DNA of 64,000 nt, from the NCBI RefSeq assembly GCF_019209865.1, contig NZ_JAHUTT010000010.1:1-64000 (forward strand), given 5' to 3'. The first letter of the stretch is position 1; every line of letters begins with the position of its first letter. The translations under genes and the position numbers were made by a program. Origin of the DNA: Shewanella sp. NIFS-20-20. GTDB taxonomy: Bacteria > Pseudomonadota > Gammaproteobacteria > Enterobacterales > Shewanellaceae. Under the pieces are notes generated by a model. It worked only from the letters and a program-made list of their open reading frames with translations. It searched no databases and was not told the DNA's origin. Below, piece by piece: positions 39,528-47,927 of the stretch.

Positions 39528-39929
39528 TTATTGGGCCAAGTTCATCAACGGCTGCTGACTATACCAAAGCGCAATGTCTTTGATGTCCGCATCACTTAAC
39601 GACATAGCTTGGGCCTGCATGATCGGATTAACCCGCTGACCAGACTTAAACTCCAGTAATTGTTTCACCATAAATGCCGACTTCTGACCATTCAGGCTGG
39701 GGTAAGTCTTCATCATCTTGAGCATGCCTTCACCATGACAAGCGATACAACGTTGCATCGCCAGGGTTCCGCCTCGCTCGGCATCCGCTTGATGCTCGAC
39801 TAACGCGGGTGGAATTTGGGCATTAAGTTTAGCCAACGCTTGATTATAACGGTCATGATCGCTTACCCCGTCAGCCGCCACAGACAGCGGTAACATCAAC
39901 AGGGTGAGGCTTAAGATCTTCATCTTCAT
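39528..39929 (-). CDS. Monoheme c-type cytochrome (133 residues), operon gene 4
   Basis: Periplasmic class I cytochrome c with an N-terminal signal peptide (about residues 1-20) and one heme site, Cys61-Ile-Ala-Cys64-His65. The distal axial methionine is most likely in NPIMQAQAMSLSDADI, where small class I cytochromes usually place it. It resembles the 107-residue cytochrome at the other end of the operon (shared QLxxFKSGQR stretch), so the two may be paralogues. It overlaps the preceding cytochrome gene by 4 nt (ATGA). Its likely role is to carry electrons from the sulfite dehydrogenase toward a terminal reductase or oxidase; this is inference from context. Confidence 0.88.
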   Translation of the reverse strand: MKMKILSLTLLMLPLSVAADGVSDHDRYNQALAKLNAQIPPALVEHQADAERGGTLAMQRCIACHGEGMLKMMKTYPSLNGQKSAFMVKQLLEFKSGQRVNPIMQAQAMSLSDADIKDIALWYSQQPLMNLAQ

Positions 39930-40312
39930 TTGCTCTCCTTAGTCACCATTGGTGGTTGTTGATCGGCCGGCAACGGCAAGCGACGGAATTTAGACATATC
40001 CATCTCGGTTTCGCCATAGTGAGTGGCTAAATAATCCAACACGGGCTCCCAAGTGTCCGATAAATCCCACAATCCTTGACTATCCACCATCCACTGAATG
40101 GTTTTGCGCCAAGTCTCTTTGTTGCCAGGATTTTGCGGGATAATTAACGTGGTATGACAGGCATTACACTGATAATTAACCATTTCCCAGCCGGGTGCCA
40201 TGATGAGTCCTGACACCGGATCTACGCCGTATTGGCTATCGGCCTGCGCCATCATTGGCGCTAAGGCTAAACAAGCCACGGCAGTCGCAAGGCGACATGC
40301 TTTACTTGTCAT
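39926..40312 (-). CDS. SorB-like monoheme c-type cytochrome subunit
   Basis: Protein of 128 residues with a signal peptide ending near AQADS (about 25) and one heme site, Cys49-Asn-Ala-Cys52-His53. The C-terminal part (ETWRKTIQWMVDSQGLW, then EPVLDYLATHYGE) follows the pattern of SorB, the cytochrome subunit of bacterial sulfite:cytochrome c oxidoreductases. I infer that it is the direct electron acceptor and partner of the molybdenum subunit. The ATG at 40312 overlaps the stop of the upstream gene by one base (TAATG); longer frames read into that gene and have no support. Confidence 0.85.
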   Translation of the reverse strand: MTSKACRLATAVACLALAPMMAQADSQYGVDPVSGLIMAPGWEMVNYQCNACHTTLIIPQNPGNKETWRKTIQWMVDSQGLWDLSDTWEPVLDYLATHYGETEMDMSKFRRLPLPADQQPPMVTKESK

Positions 40313-41538
40313 TAGACCACCCTTACTGCAATACGGTGACAACCATTGAACATATAGCCCTTTGGATTCCACTGCGGCTGGATAACAGGCTGAGTCACCC
40401 CTTGGGCATCGGTGGCTCGAGCCCAAATTTCGTAATAACCCGTTTGCGGTAGATCTAACTCGATATCCCATTGCTGCCAAGCGGTACGGTTAGCCGGCTT
40501 AGATAAGTTGGCCTTTTTCCATGTCGCACCATAGTCAAAACTGACGTGCATTTCGGCGACATCTTGTAAGCCTGCCCACGCATGTCCCCGCACTTCAAGG
40601 GGTTTGCCAAGCTTAGCTTCTGTGCCAGTTTGCGGGTGAGTAATAATCGACTTAACAATCATTTCTTCAATGATTTTAAAGTCTTTATTATCTACTTTTT
40701 CGCCAGGAGCGACGGGATAAGTCGGCACACTGTAAGCTGGAGACTCCATTTTACTGCCATCATGGATCTTATTTCGGATGCTAATCCCCGTCGCCGCTTT
40801 ATGAGACACAGAGCCTGGGCGGCCACCGAAAACGATACGCAATGGATAACCATGCATATAAGGAATGTCAGCGCCATTCATAGACCAAGCAATCAGGGCG
40901 TCATCGTTGAGGGCCGCCGCAATCGGCACCCCACGGGAAATGGCCTCACCTTTACCGCTCAAATGTAAATCCGCACCGTGATGGCCGGTGTAAACCGCAT
41001 CGGCTTTCACGCCACAGTCATTAAGCACGTCACGCACCAGTACCCCGGTCCACTCAGAACAGAACACTGCCGAATTACTCCACTGATTGCCTTTGGCATT
41101 CGGGAAGAATTCAGAGCGGCTATTACCACCACATTCAATGGTCAGTTTTAAGGTGTGGGTTTTAAACTTAGATTTCAATTCATCAATGGTGTAAGTCTTA
41201 GGCGTTTCACATGATTCACCATCCACGGTGAAGGTCCAAGTCTTAGGGTTAATATTCGCAAAATCAGGTAACTGGCCATTCCAGCGAATAAAAGCGACAT
41301 CGGCCGGTGTATTGATAGGGTCAAGCATAAACTCCGGTGGATAAGCATTCACTGGATTGGTATTTAAAATCTTAAAATAATCCGGTAAATCGGCAGCGCT
41401 CGACCAAGTTAACGATGACACATCAAGGGGAGTCATGCCTGAAGGACGATTCTGGGCAAACACCCAATTAATCGGCAACATGGCGCCCACTGAAGTGGCT
41501 ACAGCGCCTTTAATAAATGTACGTCTATCGATTGCCAT
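40312..41538 (-). CDS. SorA-like periplasmic sulfite oxidase-family molybdoenzyme
   Basis: Tat-exported molybdopterin enzyme of 408 residues. The twin-arginine motif DRRTFIKGA is at residues 4-12, with cleavage near VFAQN (about 29). The oxidoreductase molybdopterin-binding domain spans about 80-260: Cys136 in IECGGNSRSEFF is the expected molybdenum ligand, and YTGHHGADLHL, DIPYMHGYPLRIVFGGRPG and KAATGI follow. The C-terminal domain (about 285-405) is the Mo-co dimerisation immunoglobulin fold. Family members oxidise sulfite to sulfate and hand electrons to cytochrome c, which fits the three flanking cytochrome genes. A related SoxC-type role is possible, but no other sox gene is in view. 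Substrate is inferred. Confidence 0.9.
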   Translation of the reverse strand: MAIDRRTFIKGAVATSVGAMLPINWVFAQNRPSGMTPLDVSSLTWSSAADLPDYFKILNTNPVNAYPPEFMLDPINTPADVAFIRWNGQLPDFANINPKTWTFTVDGESCETPKTYTIDELKSKFKTHTLKLTIECGGNSRSEFFPNAKGNQWSNSAVFCSEWTGVLVRDVLNDCGVKADAVYTGHHGADLHLSGKGEAISRGVPIAAALNDDALIAWSMNGADIPYMHGYPLRIVFGGRPGSVSHKAATGISIRNKIHDGSKMESPAYSVPTYPVAPGEKVDNKDFKIIEEMIVKSIITHPQTGTEAKLGKPLEVRGHAWAGLQDVAEMHVSFDYGATWKKANLSKPANRTAWQQWDIELDLPQTGYYEIWARATDAQGVTQPVIQPQWNPKGYMFNGCHRIAVRVV

Positions 41539-41540
41539 GA

Positions 41541-41864
41541 TTAATGTCCCTTACCTTGATTAAAATAATTGGCCATTTTCTGCATGTCTTGTTCTGATAA
41601 TAGCTTGGCCACTTTTGACATAGTGATGTCGTTACGTTGTCCCGACTTGAATGCTTGCAGTTGTGCCACGATATATTGGCTGTTTTGCCATTTTAAATTG
41701 GGAATAGAAGTGAACTTACTTTCCCCATCGATACCATGACATGCCACGCACATATTAAGCAGATGAGCATACTTTGCGTCTTCAACTTGTGCATTGGCAC
41801 TAGAGCACAGCAATAACAGGGTTATTGCGGCAAACATCTTGCGGATGTTGCGGGTGATCGTCAT
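41541..41864 (-). CDS. Monoheme c-type cytochrome (107 residues), operon gene 1
   Basis: Small periplasmic class I cytochrome c. The signal peptide ends near ANAQV (about 26). The heme site is Cys39-Val-Ala-Cys42-His43, and a candidate axial methionine is in DITMSKVAKLLSEQDM. It ends 2 bp before the SorA-like gene, so they are certainly in one transcript. This is the first gene of the operon and probably sets its expression level. It shares the QLQAFKSGQR segment with the fourth gene. Function as an electron carrier is inferred. Confidence 0.88.
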   Translation of the reverse strand: MTITRNIRKMFAAITLLLLCSSANAQVEDAKYAHLLNMCVACHGIDGESKFTSIPNLKWQNSQYIVAQLQAFKSGQRNDITMSKVAKLLSEQDMQKMANYFNQGKGH

Positions 41865-42235
41865 ATTGACACCTTAAAAGCCTGATAAAAAATTGATAAT
41901 CAGTCCAACTCGGCTCTGCCTATCCCTTCATACTACTCCTACTGAATTAACTTGCCCAAAACATCTACTGTAGGCGATTACATTTCAATACGAGTGAGTA
42001 ATGTTTAAAACACCGATTGTTACTTGCAACCAGTTTTTAAGTAACAAGTATCTTACTGATGTCGGAGGTTGATGAGAAGCACAAAACACTGAAAAAACGT
42101 CCATAAATCACACTATCAGACCTAAAAATTTCTAAAATTTGCTAAAAACAAACGTAAGCCCTGAAATCCAACCGAGAATGCAACCAATAAAAAACAGACG
42201 TATCAATTTGATTCAGCCCGGTCATTTTGACGTTT
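41865..42235. other. Upstream region of the sulfite dehydrogenase operon
   Basis: The 371 bp between this operon and hrpA carry no gene I can support. They are AT-rich and should contain the operon promoter (minus strand). The one clear structure is an inverted repeat GTTACTT/AAGTAAC with 13 nt between the arms (42019-42045), a possible regulator site. Confidence 0.4.
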
Positions 42236-42275
42236 AAAAAAAAAAGCGATAATTTCTGACTAGAAACTATCGCTT
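42236..42275 (-). terminator. hrpA terminator
   Basis: On the minus strand, an imperfect stem built on AAGCGATA/TATCGCTT with an inner GTTTC/GAAAT extension is followed by ten T. It starts about 30 nt past the hrpA stop. Confidence 0.85.
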
Positions 42276-42305
42276 GATTAACATCACAAAGAGTGGTTGA
42301 TGAGA

Positions 42306-45300
42306 TTAAATACAGGCCAATTGATTAACAATACGCTTTTCAGAAATCGGCATGCTGGTCCCTAAGACCTGAGCAAAACATGACACGCGCAATTCTTCAA
42401 TCATCCAGCGCACATCCAAGATCGCCTGAGGAATGGGTTGAGATTTGGGTAATTTTGCTAAGGTAGCCCGGTAGGCGTCACTGACCCGATTAATGGTCAA
42501 CATATGCAAGCGATCGCGATTGGGATCGACCGGCAATTTTTGTAATCGATAATCGATGGCTTGTAAATAACGCACAATATCGGCCATTCGTTGCCAGCCA
42601 GTATCGGCCACAAACCCTCGGTACACGAGACTGTCGAGTTGCTGTTGAATATCACTCATCGCAAAGGCAATATCTAAACTAATTTTGCCCTTCAGACGTT
42701 TTTTAATGGCATTAAAAGCCGTCAAAACTTGTTCAACTTTCAAAGCAATCGCTTCAGCCGTCGGGTTTAAATCGGCCCGTACTAATTCGCGAGCTTGGTC
42801 AAATTCCGCTTGGGTCCGGATATTTAGCTGATGTTCGTCTAATAACTGTTGCACTGCAGCATCAATAATATCGTTAATTAACAACTGTACTTGTCCAAAA
42901 GGATTGAAGTACATCGCTAACTTTGCTTTATTTGGCAGAGCTTGTTGTAAGTGCTTCACTGGTGATGGCATATTCAATAACAACAGACGACGCTGCCCTT
43001 GACGATGTTGACGCATTGCCTCGTGTTCATCATCAAATAATTTGATAGCAACGCTAGCGCCCTGGTCCACTAAGCCGGGAAATGCCTTGACTTCATATTG
43101 GCCGCGGCGACGTTGATATTGCTGCGGTAAATCCGCAAAACTCCACGTGGTTAACTCTGTTTGCTCGATACCAACATCTGCCACCGCGCGAATCGCTTTG
43201 GCGACCACCCCTTGCAGATTGGCTTTTAAACTATCGAACTCACGCCCTTGTGCCACAGGTTTAGCCCGTTCATCTTCGATGACAAAATTCATTAAGAGAT
43301 GTTTGGGCAGTGAGCTGAGATCAAAATCACTGGCCACGACTTTGACCCCAGTCATGCGTAATAGCTGTTTACATAGGGCATCGAGTAAACTCTGATGGGT
43401 CTCCGTCATGGCTTGTACGGCCGCGCGCGCATAATCGGGCGCTGGCACAAAATTTCGTCGCAGTGTTTTTGGCAATGACTTAATCAATGCCATGCATTTT
43501 TCGTGTCGTAGCCCAGGCACTAACCAATCAAAACCGCTATCTTCCACCTGATTCAATAACGCTACCGGAATATGCACCGATACCCCGTCATCCTCAGCGC
43601 TTGGTTCAAATTGATAACTCAGTGGCAAGGTTAAATTGCCTTGATACCAATGATCGGGAAAATCTAAGGCGGATACCTGATGTTCGCCCTTTTGCATCAG
43701 CATATTAGGGTCAAAATTTAAATAATCAGCTTGGGTTTGCTTGTGTTTTTTCCACCAGCTAAACAATTTGGGGGCATTGTAAATCCCGTGGGGAATGCGT
43801 TCATCATAAAAGCCGACTAACACCTCTTCATCCACTAAGATATCGCGGCGTCGAGACTTATGCTCAAGATCTTCAATATCTTCAACCAAGGAGCGGTTAT
43901 GAACAAAGAAGGCTTCTTTGGTGTGTAATTGGCCTTCGGCTAAAGCACTGCGAAGAAATATCTCACGCGCTTCCACCGGAGAGATCGGCCCATATTGTAC
44001 TCGGCGCCGATTGACTATGGTTAACCCGTATAACACTTGATTTTCTAGCGCAATCACACTGCCTTGTTTCGCTTCAAAATGGGGTTCTAGATGGTTCTTT
44101 TTGATCAAGTGTCCCGCTAAAGACTCGAGCCATTGCGGATCAATTTTTGCACAATACCGAGCAAACAAACGAGAGGTTTCTGTCAATTCGGCAGCCATGA
44201 TCCACTTAGGGCCTTTTTTGGCTAACGGTGAACCAGGAAACACAAAGAATCGTCGATTTCTCGCCCCGAGATACTCGTTGTTATCATCTTTAAAACCAAT
44301 ATGACTCAACAAACCACTCAGAATCGCCTGATGTAAATTGTCATAATTGGCAGGTTCAGTATTTAACCGCCATTTAAGTTCATGGACACTTTGTTTAAGT
44401 TGCGCATACAGATCTTGCCATTCACGCACCCGTAAATAGGCTAAGTATTCTTGCTTACATTGTTTTCTAAATTGGTTGGCCGATAACTCATGACGATGCT
44501 TGCTTAAGTGTTGCCACATGTTGACCCAAGCGACAAAATCAGAGTCTTTGTCAACAAAGCGTTTATGCGCCTCATCGCTGGCCTGTTTCTTATCTATTGG
44601 CCGCTCACGTGGATCTTGTATAGATAAGCCTGAGGTGATCACTAACGCTTCATGGAGACAGCCTAATTGATTGGCCGCAATCACCATACGCGCTAAGCGC
44701 GGATCCAGCGGGATATGCGCTAACTGCCGCCCTAATGGGGTTAAGCTCAATTGCCCTTGGCGATTATCTACCGCCTGCAGCTCTTGCAGCAGTAATAAGC
44801 CATCTTTAATAAAGCGTTGATCCGGCGGTTGAATAAACGGGAAGCCGCTGATGTCGCCTAAACCAATCGCCAACATTTGCAAAATCACCGAGGCAAGATT
44901 GGTACGCAGGATCTCAGGATCGGTAAATTCAGGACGACTAAGGAAGTCTTGCTCAGCATATAAGCGAATACAAATACCCGGCCCGACACGTCCACAACGA
45001 CCTTGACGCTGATTGGCGCTGGCTTGTGAGATGGGCTCTATCGGTAAACGCTGTACCTTGGTGCGATAACTGTAGCGACTAATGCGCGCCGTACCAGGAT
45101 CGATAACATAGCGGATCCCAGGCACAGTTAATGAGGTTTCAGCAACGTTAGTGGCCAGCACGATACGCCGACCTCGATGAGACTGAAACACTTTTGATTG
45201 TTCGCCATAGGACAATCGTGCGTACAAAGGTAATACTTCGGTATCTCGATATTGGCGCTTTTGTAATTCAGCCGCGGTATCACGAATTTCTCGCTCACCA

Positions 45301-46178
45301 TTCATAAAGATCAAAATATCGCCAGGCCCTGCAGTGACCAACTCATCGACGGCCGCAAAAATACCATCGAGCAAATCGAGATCGGCATCTTGATCTTGAA
45401 CTAGCGGGCGGTAACGAGTTTCAACCGGGTAGGTGCGGCCAGACACCTCAATAATAGGCGCCTGATTAAAATGAGCCGAAAACCTCTCTACATCAATGGT
45501 TGCCGAGGTAATAATGACCTTGAGATCGGGGCGCTTAGGTAATATTTTCTTTAATAAGCCCAAAATAAAGTCAATATTAAGGCTGCGCTCATGGGCTTCA
45601 TCAATGATCAGGGTATCGTATTGATTAAGGTATTTATCACTGGTCAACTCAGCCAGTAAAATACCATCTGTCATCAATTTGATATAAGAATCCGATTGGA
45701 TCGCATCGGCAAATCGGACCTTAAATCCCACCACTTGCCCCAACGGACTATCGAGTTCCTCTGCCACCCGCGTCGCGACACTACGCGCCGCTAACCGGCG
45801 TGGCTGAGTATGGCCAATTAATCCACGCGTCCCACGACCGAGTTCTAAACAAATTTTCGGTAACTGCGTGGTTTTGCCTGAGCCGGTTTCACCAGCAATA
45901 ATCACCACCTGATGTTCACTGATGGCGCTGGCAATATCATCACGTTTGAGCGAAACCGGCAGGTTATCAGGAAACTTGATAGTGGGACGATTCGCTATCC
46001 GCTGTTGTACTTTGTCAAACGATGCTTGCGCGTTTTGCGCTAACCTCGCCACATTGTCGTCATAGTGTGGATCTTGACGCTGTTTGTTAAGGCGGCTTAA
46101 GCGACGGCGTATTCGGGCCACATCGGTTTGAAAGCACTGGCTAAGAAAGGCGTTGGACAGTGGGGAGTTAACGGTCAT
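42306..46178 (-). CDS. hrpA: ATP-dependent RNA helicase HrpA
   Basis: DEAH-box RNA helicase of 1290 residues, close to the 1300 of E. coli HrpA. HrpA is known to act on ribosomes stalled or collided on mRNA. Walker A is at about 96-103 (GETGSGKT). Motif II is DEAHERS, motif III TSATIDVERFS, and motif VI NQRQGRCGRVGPG. The HA2/OB-fold region and the long DUF3418 C-terminal part (including FAMSDIQQQLDSLVYRGFV) complete the family layout. The ATG at 46178 is preferred over a TTG at 46187; the Shine-Dalgarno is weak. Confidence 0.95.
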   Translation of the reverse strand: MTVNSPLSNAFLSQCFQTDVARIRRRLSRLNKQRQDPHYDDNVARLAQNAQASFDKVQQRIANRPTIKFPDNLPVSLKRDDIASAISEHQVVIIAGETGSGKTTQLPKICLELGRGTRGLIGHTQPRRLAARSVATRVAEELDSPLGQVVGFKVRFADAIQSDSYIKLMTDGILLAELTSDKYLNQYDTLIIDEAHERSLNIDFILGLLKKILPKRPDLKVIITSATIDVERFSAHFNQAPIIEVSGRTYPVETRYRPLVQDQDADLDLLDGIFAAVDELVTAGPGDILIFMNGEREIRDTAAELQKRQYRDTEVLPLYARLSYGEQSKVFQSHRGRRIVLATNVAETSLTVPGIRYVIDPGTARISRYSYRTKVQRLPIEPISQASANQRQGRCGRVGPGICIRLYAEQDFLSRPEFTDPEILRTNLASVILQMLAIGLGDISGFPFIQPPDQRFIKDGLLLLQELQAVDNRQGQLSLTPLGRQLAHIPLDPRLARMVIAANQLGCLHEALVITSGLSIQDPRERPIDKKQASDEAHKRFVDKDSDFVAWVNMWQHLSKHRHELSANQFRKQCKQEYLAYLRVREWQDLYAQLKQSVHELKWRLNTEPANYDNLHQAILSGLLSHIGFKDDNNEYLGARNRRFFVFPGSPLAKKGPKWIMAAELTETSRLFARYCAKIDPQWLESLAGHLIKKNHLEPHFEAKQGSVIALENQVLYGLTIVNRRRVQYGPISPVEAREIFLRSALAEGQLHTKEAFFVHNRSLVEDIEDLEHKSRRRDILVDEEVLVGFYDERIPHGIYNAPKLFSWWKKHKQTQADYLNFDPNMLMQKGEHQVSALDFPDHWYQGNLTLPLSYQFEPSAEDDGVSVHIPVALLNQVEDSGFDWLVPGLRHEKCMALIKSLPKTLRRNFVPAPDYARAAVQAMTETHQSLLDALCKQLLRMTGVKVVASDFDLSSLPKHLLMNFVIEDERAKPVAQGREFDSLKANLQGVVAKAIRAVADVGIEQTELTTWSFADLPQQYQRRRGQYEVKAFPGLVDQGASVAIKLFDDEHEAMRQHRQGQRRLLLLNMPSPVKHLQQALPNKAKLAMYFNPFGQVQLLINDIIDAAVQQLLDEHQLNIRTQAEFDQARELVRADLNPTAEAIALKVEQVLTAFNAIKKRLKGKISLDIAFAMSDIQQQLDSLVYRGFVADTGWQRMADIVRYLQAIDYRLQKLPVDPNRDRLHMLTINRVSDAYRATLAKLPKSQPIPQAILDVRWMIEELRVSCFAQVLGTSMPISEKRIVNQLACI

Positions 46179-46257
46179 GAAAACCAAATTCCATTGCTAG
46201 AATCAAATCCGCTGATCCTAGCAGGGAATCCAGTGAATTGGTATCGCTGGTCAGTGA

Positions 46258-46674
46258 TTAGGTTTGGGATTCATAGCATTGCTGTAAATATAGACTCATA
46301 GCACGCAGTACATCGGTGCGATTGATGGTGCCAACGACCTTGCCATCATCGACCACGGGATACACTTTAGGCTTAAGCCCCAACATTTGCTCAGCTAATT
46401 GTAAAATACTGTCACTGGGCCTGACCCATAACACATCGGTGCGCATGCAATCGGAGACAGTTGATGTGAGATCACAGTGATAACTGCTTTTCAACATCAC
46501 AGATAAACAATCCTGCTGGGATAAAAAGCCAATAAGATGCTTATGTTCATCAACGACAGCCGCCCCCAATTTATTATGTTTGAGTAACTTATCGACGGCA
46601 TTATTAATTGGCATATCAGCCGTCAATAACACCGGTTGTCTATCCATATACTCACTGATGAAAATCGAATCCAT
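46258..46674 (-). CDS. CBS-domain pair protein
   Basis: Protein of 138 residues made of two CBS motifs in tandem (about 8-62 and 75-130), which together form one Bateman module that binds adenine nucleotides. Markers are MDRQPVLLTADMPINNAVDKLL, KLGAAVVDEHKHLIGFLSQQD and, in the second copy, VYPVVDDGKVVGTINRTDVLRAM. There is no fused effector domain, so it probably regulates a partner or senses adenylate charge. The ATG at 46674 has AGGGG 8 nt upstream; a longer frame would overlap the next gene. Function is not known. Confidence 0.85.
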   Translation of the reverse strand: MDSIFISEYMDRQPVLLTADMPINNAVDKLLKHNKLGAAVVDEHKHLIGFLSQQDCLSVMLKSSYHCDLTSTVSDCMRTDVLWVRPSDSILQLAEQMLGLKPKVYPVVDDGKVVGTINRTDVLRAMSLYLQQCYESQT

Positions 46675-46751
46675 GTCATTACCCCTTTTACCATCGTTGA
46701 TGTTAAGTCTAGTAAATAACCTTATTGATGGCACAAAAGTGCTTAAAAAGT

Positions 46752-47789
46752 CTACTGTTCTCGCCAAATCATCACTTGCACAGCGTCGTCATTCTTGCGG
46801 GTGGCTCGATACATGCCTTCGGTATTGAATGGGGTGGCAATATTGCCGCGATGATCAATTGCTATCACTCCACCGCTTCCACCGGCGGAGATCAGGCGTT
46901 GATTAATCACTTGATCACTGGCTTGAATGATGGAAGTGCCTTGATATTTGACTCGGGCGCAAATATCACCGGCCACTTGATAACGAATAAAATACTCACC
47001 ATGTCCAGTGGCTGACACCGCGCATACGCCATTCTCGGCATAGGTGCCAGCACCTATAATCGGAGAGTCACCGACGCGACCAAAACGCTTAGCCGTCATG
47101 CCGCCTGTGGAAGTACCCGCAGCCAAATTGCCGTGTTTATCAAGTGCAACCGCGCCCACGGTACCAAATTTATCTTTTAGGATCATTTGGTTAATACTGG
47201 CATGATAATCGCGAGCTTGCGCTTTATCTTGCTGCATTTTAGTTTTGGCTTGTTGCCATTGCTGCCAGCGTGCCTCGGTGTCGAAATAGCTTTGGGGAAC
47301 CAATGAAAATTGTTGCTCTAAGGCAAACTCTTCAGCACCGGCACCCGAGAGCAGCACATGGGGAGAGGATTGCATCACTGCTCGGGCAAGCTCAATAGGG
47401 TTGGCAATATGCTTAACCCCGGCGACCGCCCCCGCAGCCATGGTGTGACCATCCATGATAGCCGCATCTAACTCATGTCCCCCATCATAGGTGTAAACCG
47501 CGCCCTTACCGGCATTGAATAACGGACTATTCTCAAGGATAACAATCGCGGCGGTGATGGCACTTAAGCTATCGCCGCCTTTGGCTAGGATTTCATGACC
47601 CGCATTCACCGCTTGCGTCAGTGTTTGTCGATAGGCTTGCTGTTGCTCAGGGCTCATGGCGGCCTTATCAATGGTGCCAGCACCGCCATGAATGGCAATC
47701 GCATACGGTTTACCTTGAGCCCACACCGCTGAAGTGGATAATGGCAAGATCAGTGCGAATGTGGCTAACATAGTATGACCAAACTTCAT
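46752..47789 (-). CDS. Isoaspartyl peptidase/L-asparaginase (Ntn-hydrolase)
   Basis: Plant-type asparaginase of 345 residues, made as a precursor and cleaved to alpha and beta subunits. The nucleophile is Thr210 in KFGTVGAVALDKHG, and substrate-binding TSTGGMTAKRFGRVGDSPIIGAGTYA follows. The N-terminal AIAIHGGAGTI is typical. Enzymes of this family remove beta-aspartyl residues from peptides and hydrolyse asparagine. Unlike E. coli IaaA, this one starts with a clear signal peptide (cleavage near VWAQG, about 25), so it works in the periplasm. Confidence 0.93.
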   Translation of the reverse strand: MKFGHTMLATFALILPLSTSAVWAQGKPYAIAIHGGAGTIDKAAMSPEQQQAYRQTLTQAVNAGHEILAKGGDSLSAITAAIVILENSPLFNAGKGAVYTYDGGHELDAAIMDGHTMAAGAVAGVKHIANPIELARAVMQSSPHVLLSGAGAEEFALEQQFSLVPQSYFDTEARWQQWQQAKTKMQQDKAQARDYHASINQMILKDKFGTVGAVALDKHGNLAAGTSTGGMTAKRFGRVGDSPIIGAGTYAENGVCAVSATGHGEYFIRYQVAGDICARVKYQGTSIIQASDQVINQRLISAGGSGGVIAIDHRGNIATPFNTEGMYRATRKNDDAVQVMIWREQ

Positions 47790-47927
47790 TTATTGATTCT
47801 CTTAGAACTGTATTAACAAAGATTTATGACATATTTTAGCTATTTAGCCAACTGCTAACCTTGCTTGAATTCGCTATTATGACGACAATACAACACAGGT
47901 TTCAGCATTTGGTAACAACGATTCTTT

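Noticed and set aside
40312-40480. Extended N-terminus of the SorB-like cytochrome
   Set aside because: The extra 56 residues are another frame of the molybdoenzyme gene and would displace the signal peptide.
46674-46767. Extended CBS protein starting at 46767
   Set aside because: It would overlap the isoaspartyl peptidase gene; the ATG at 46674 has a good ribosome site and a family-like start.
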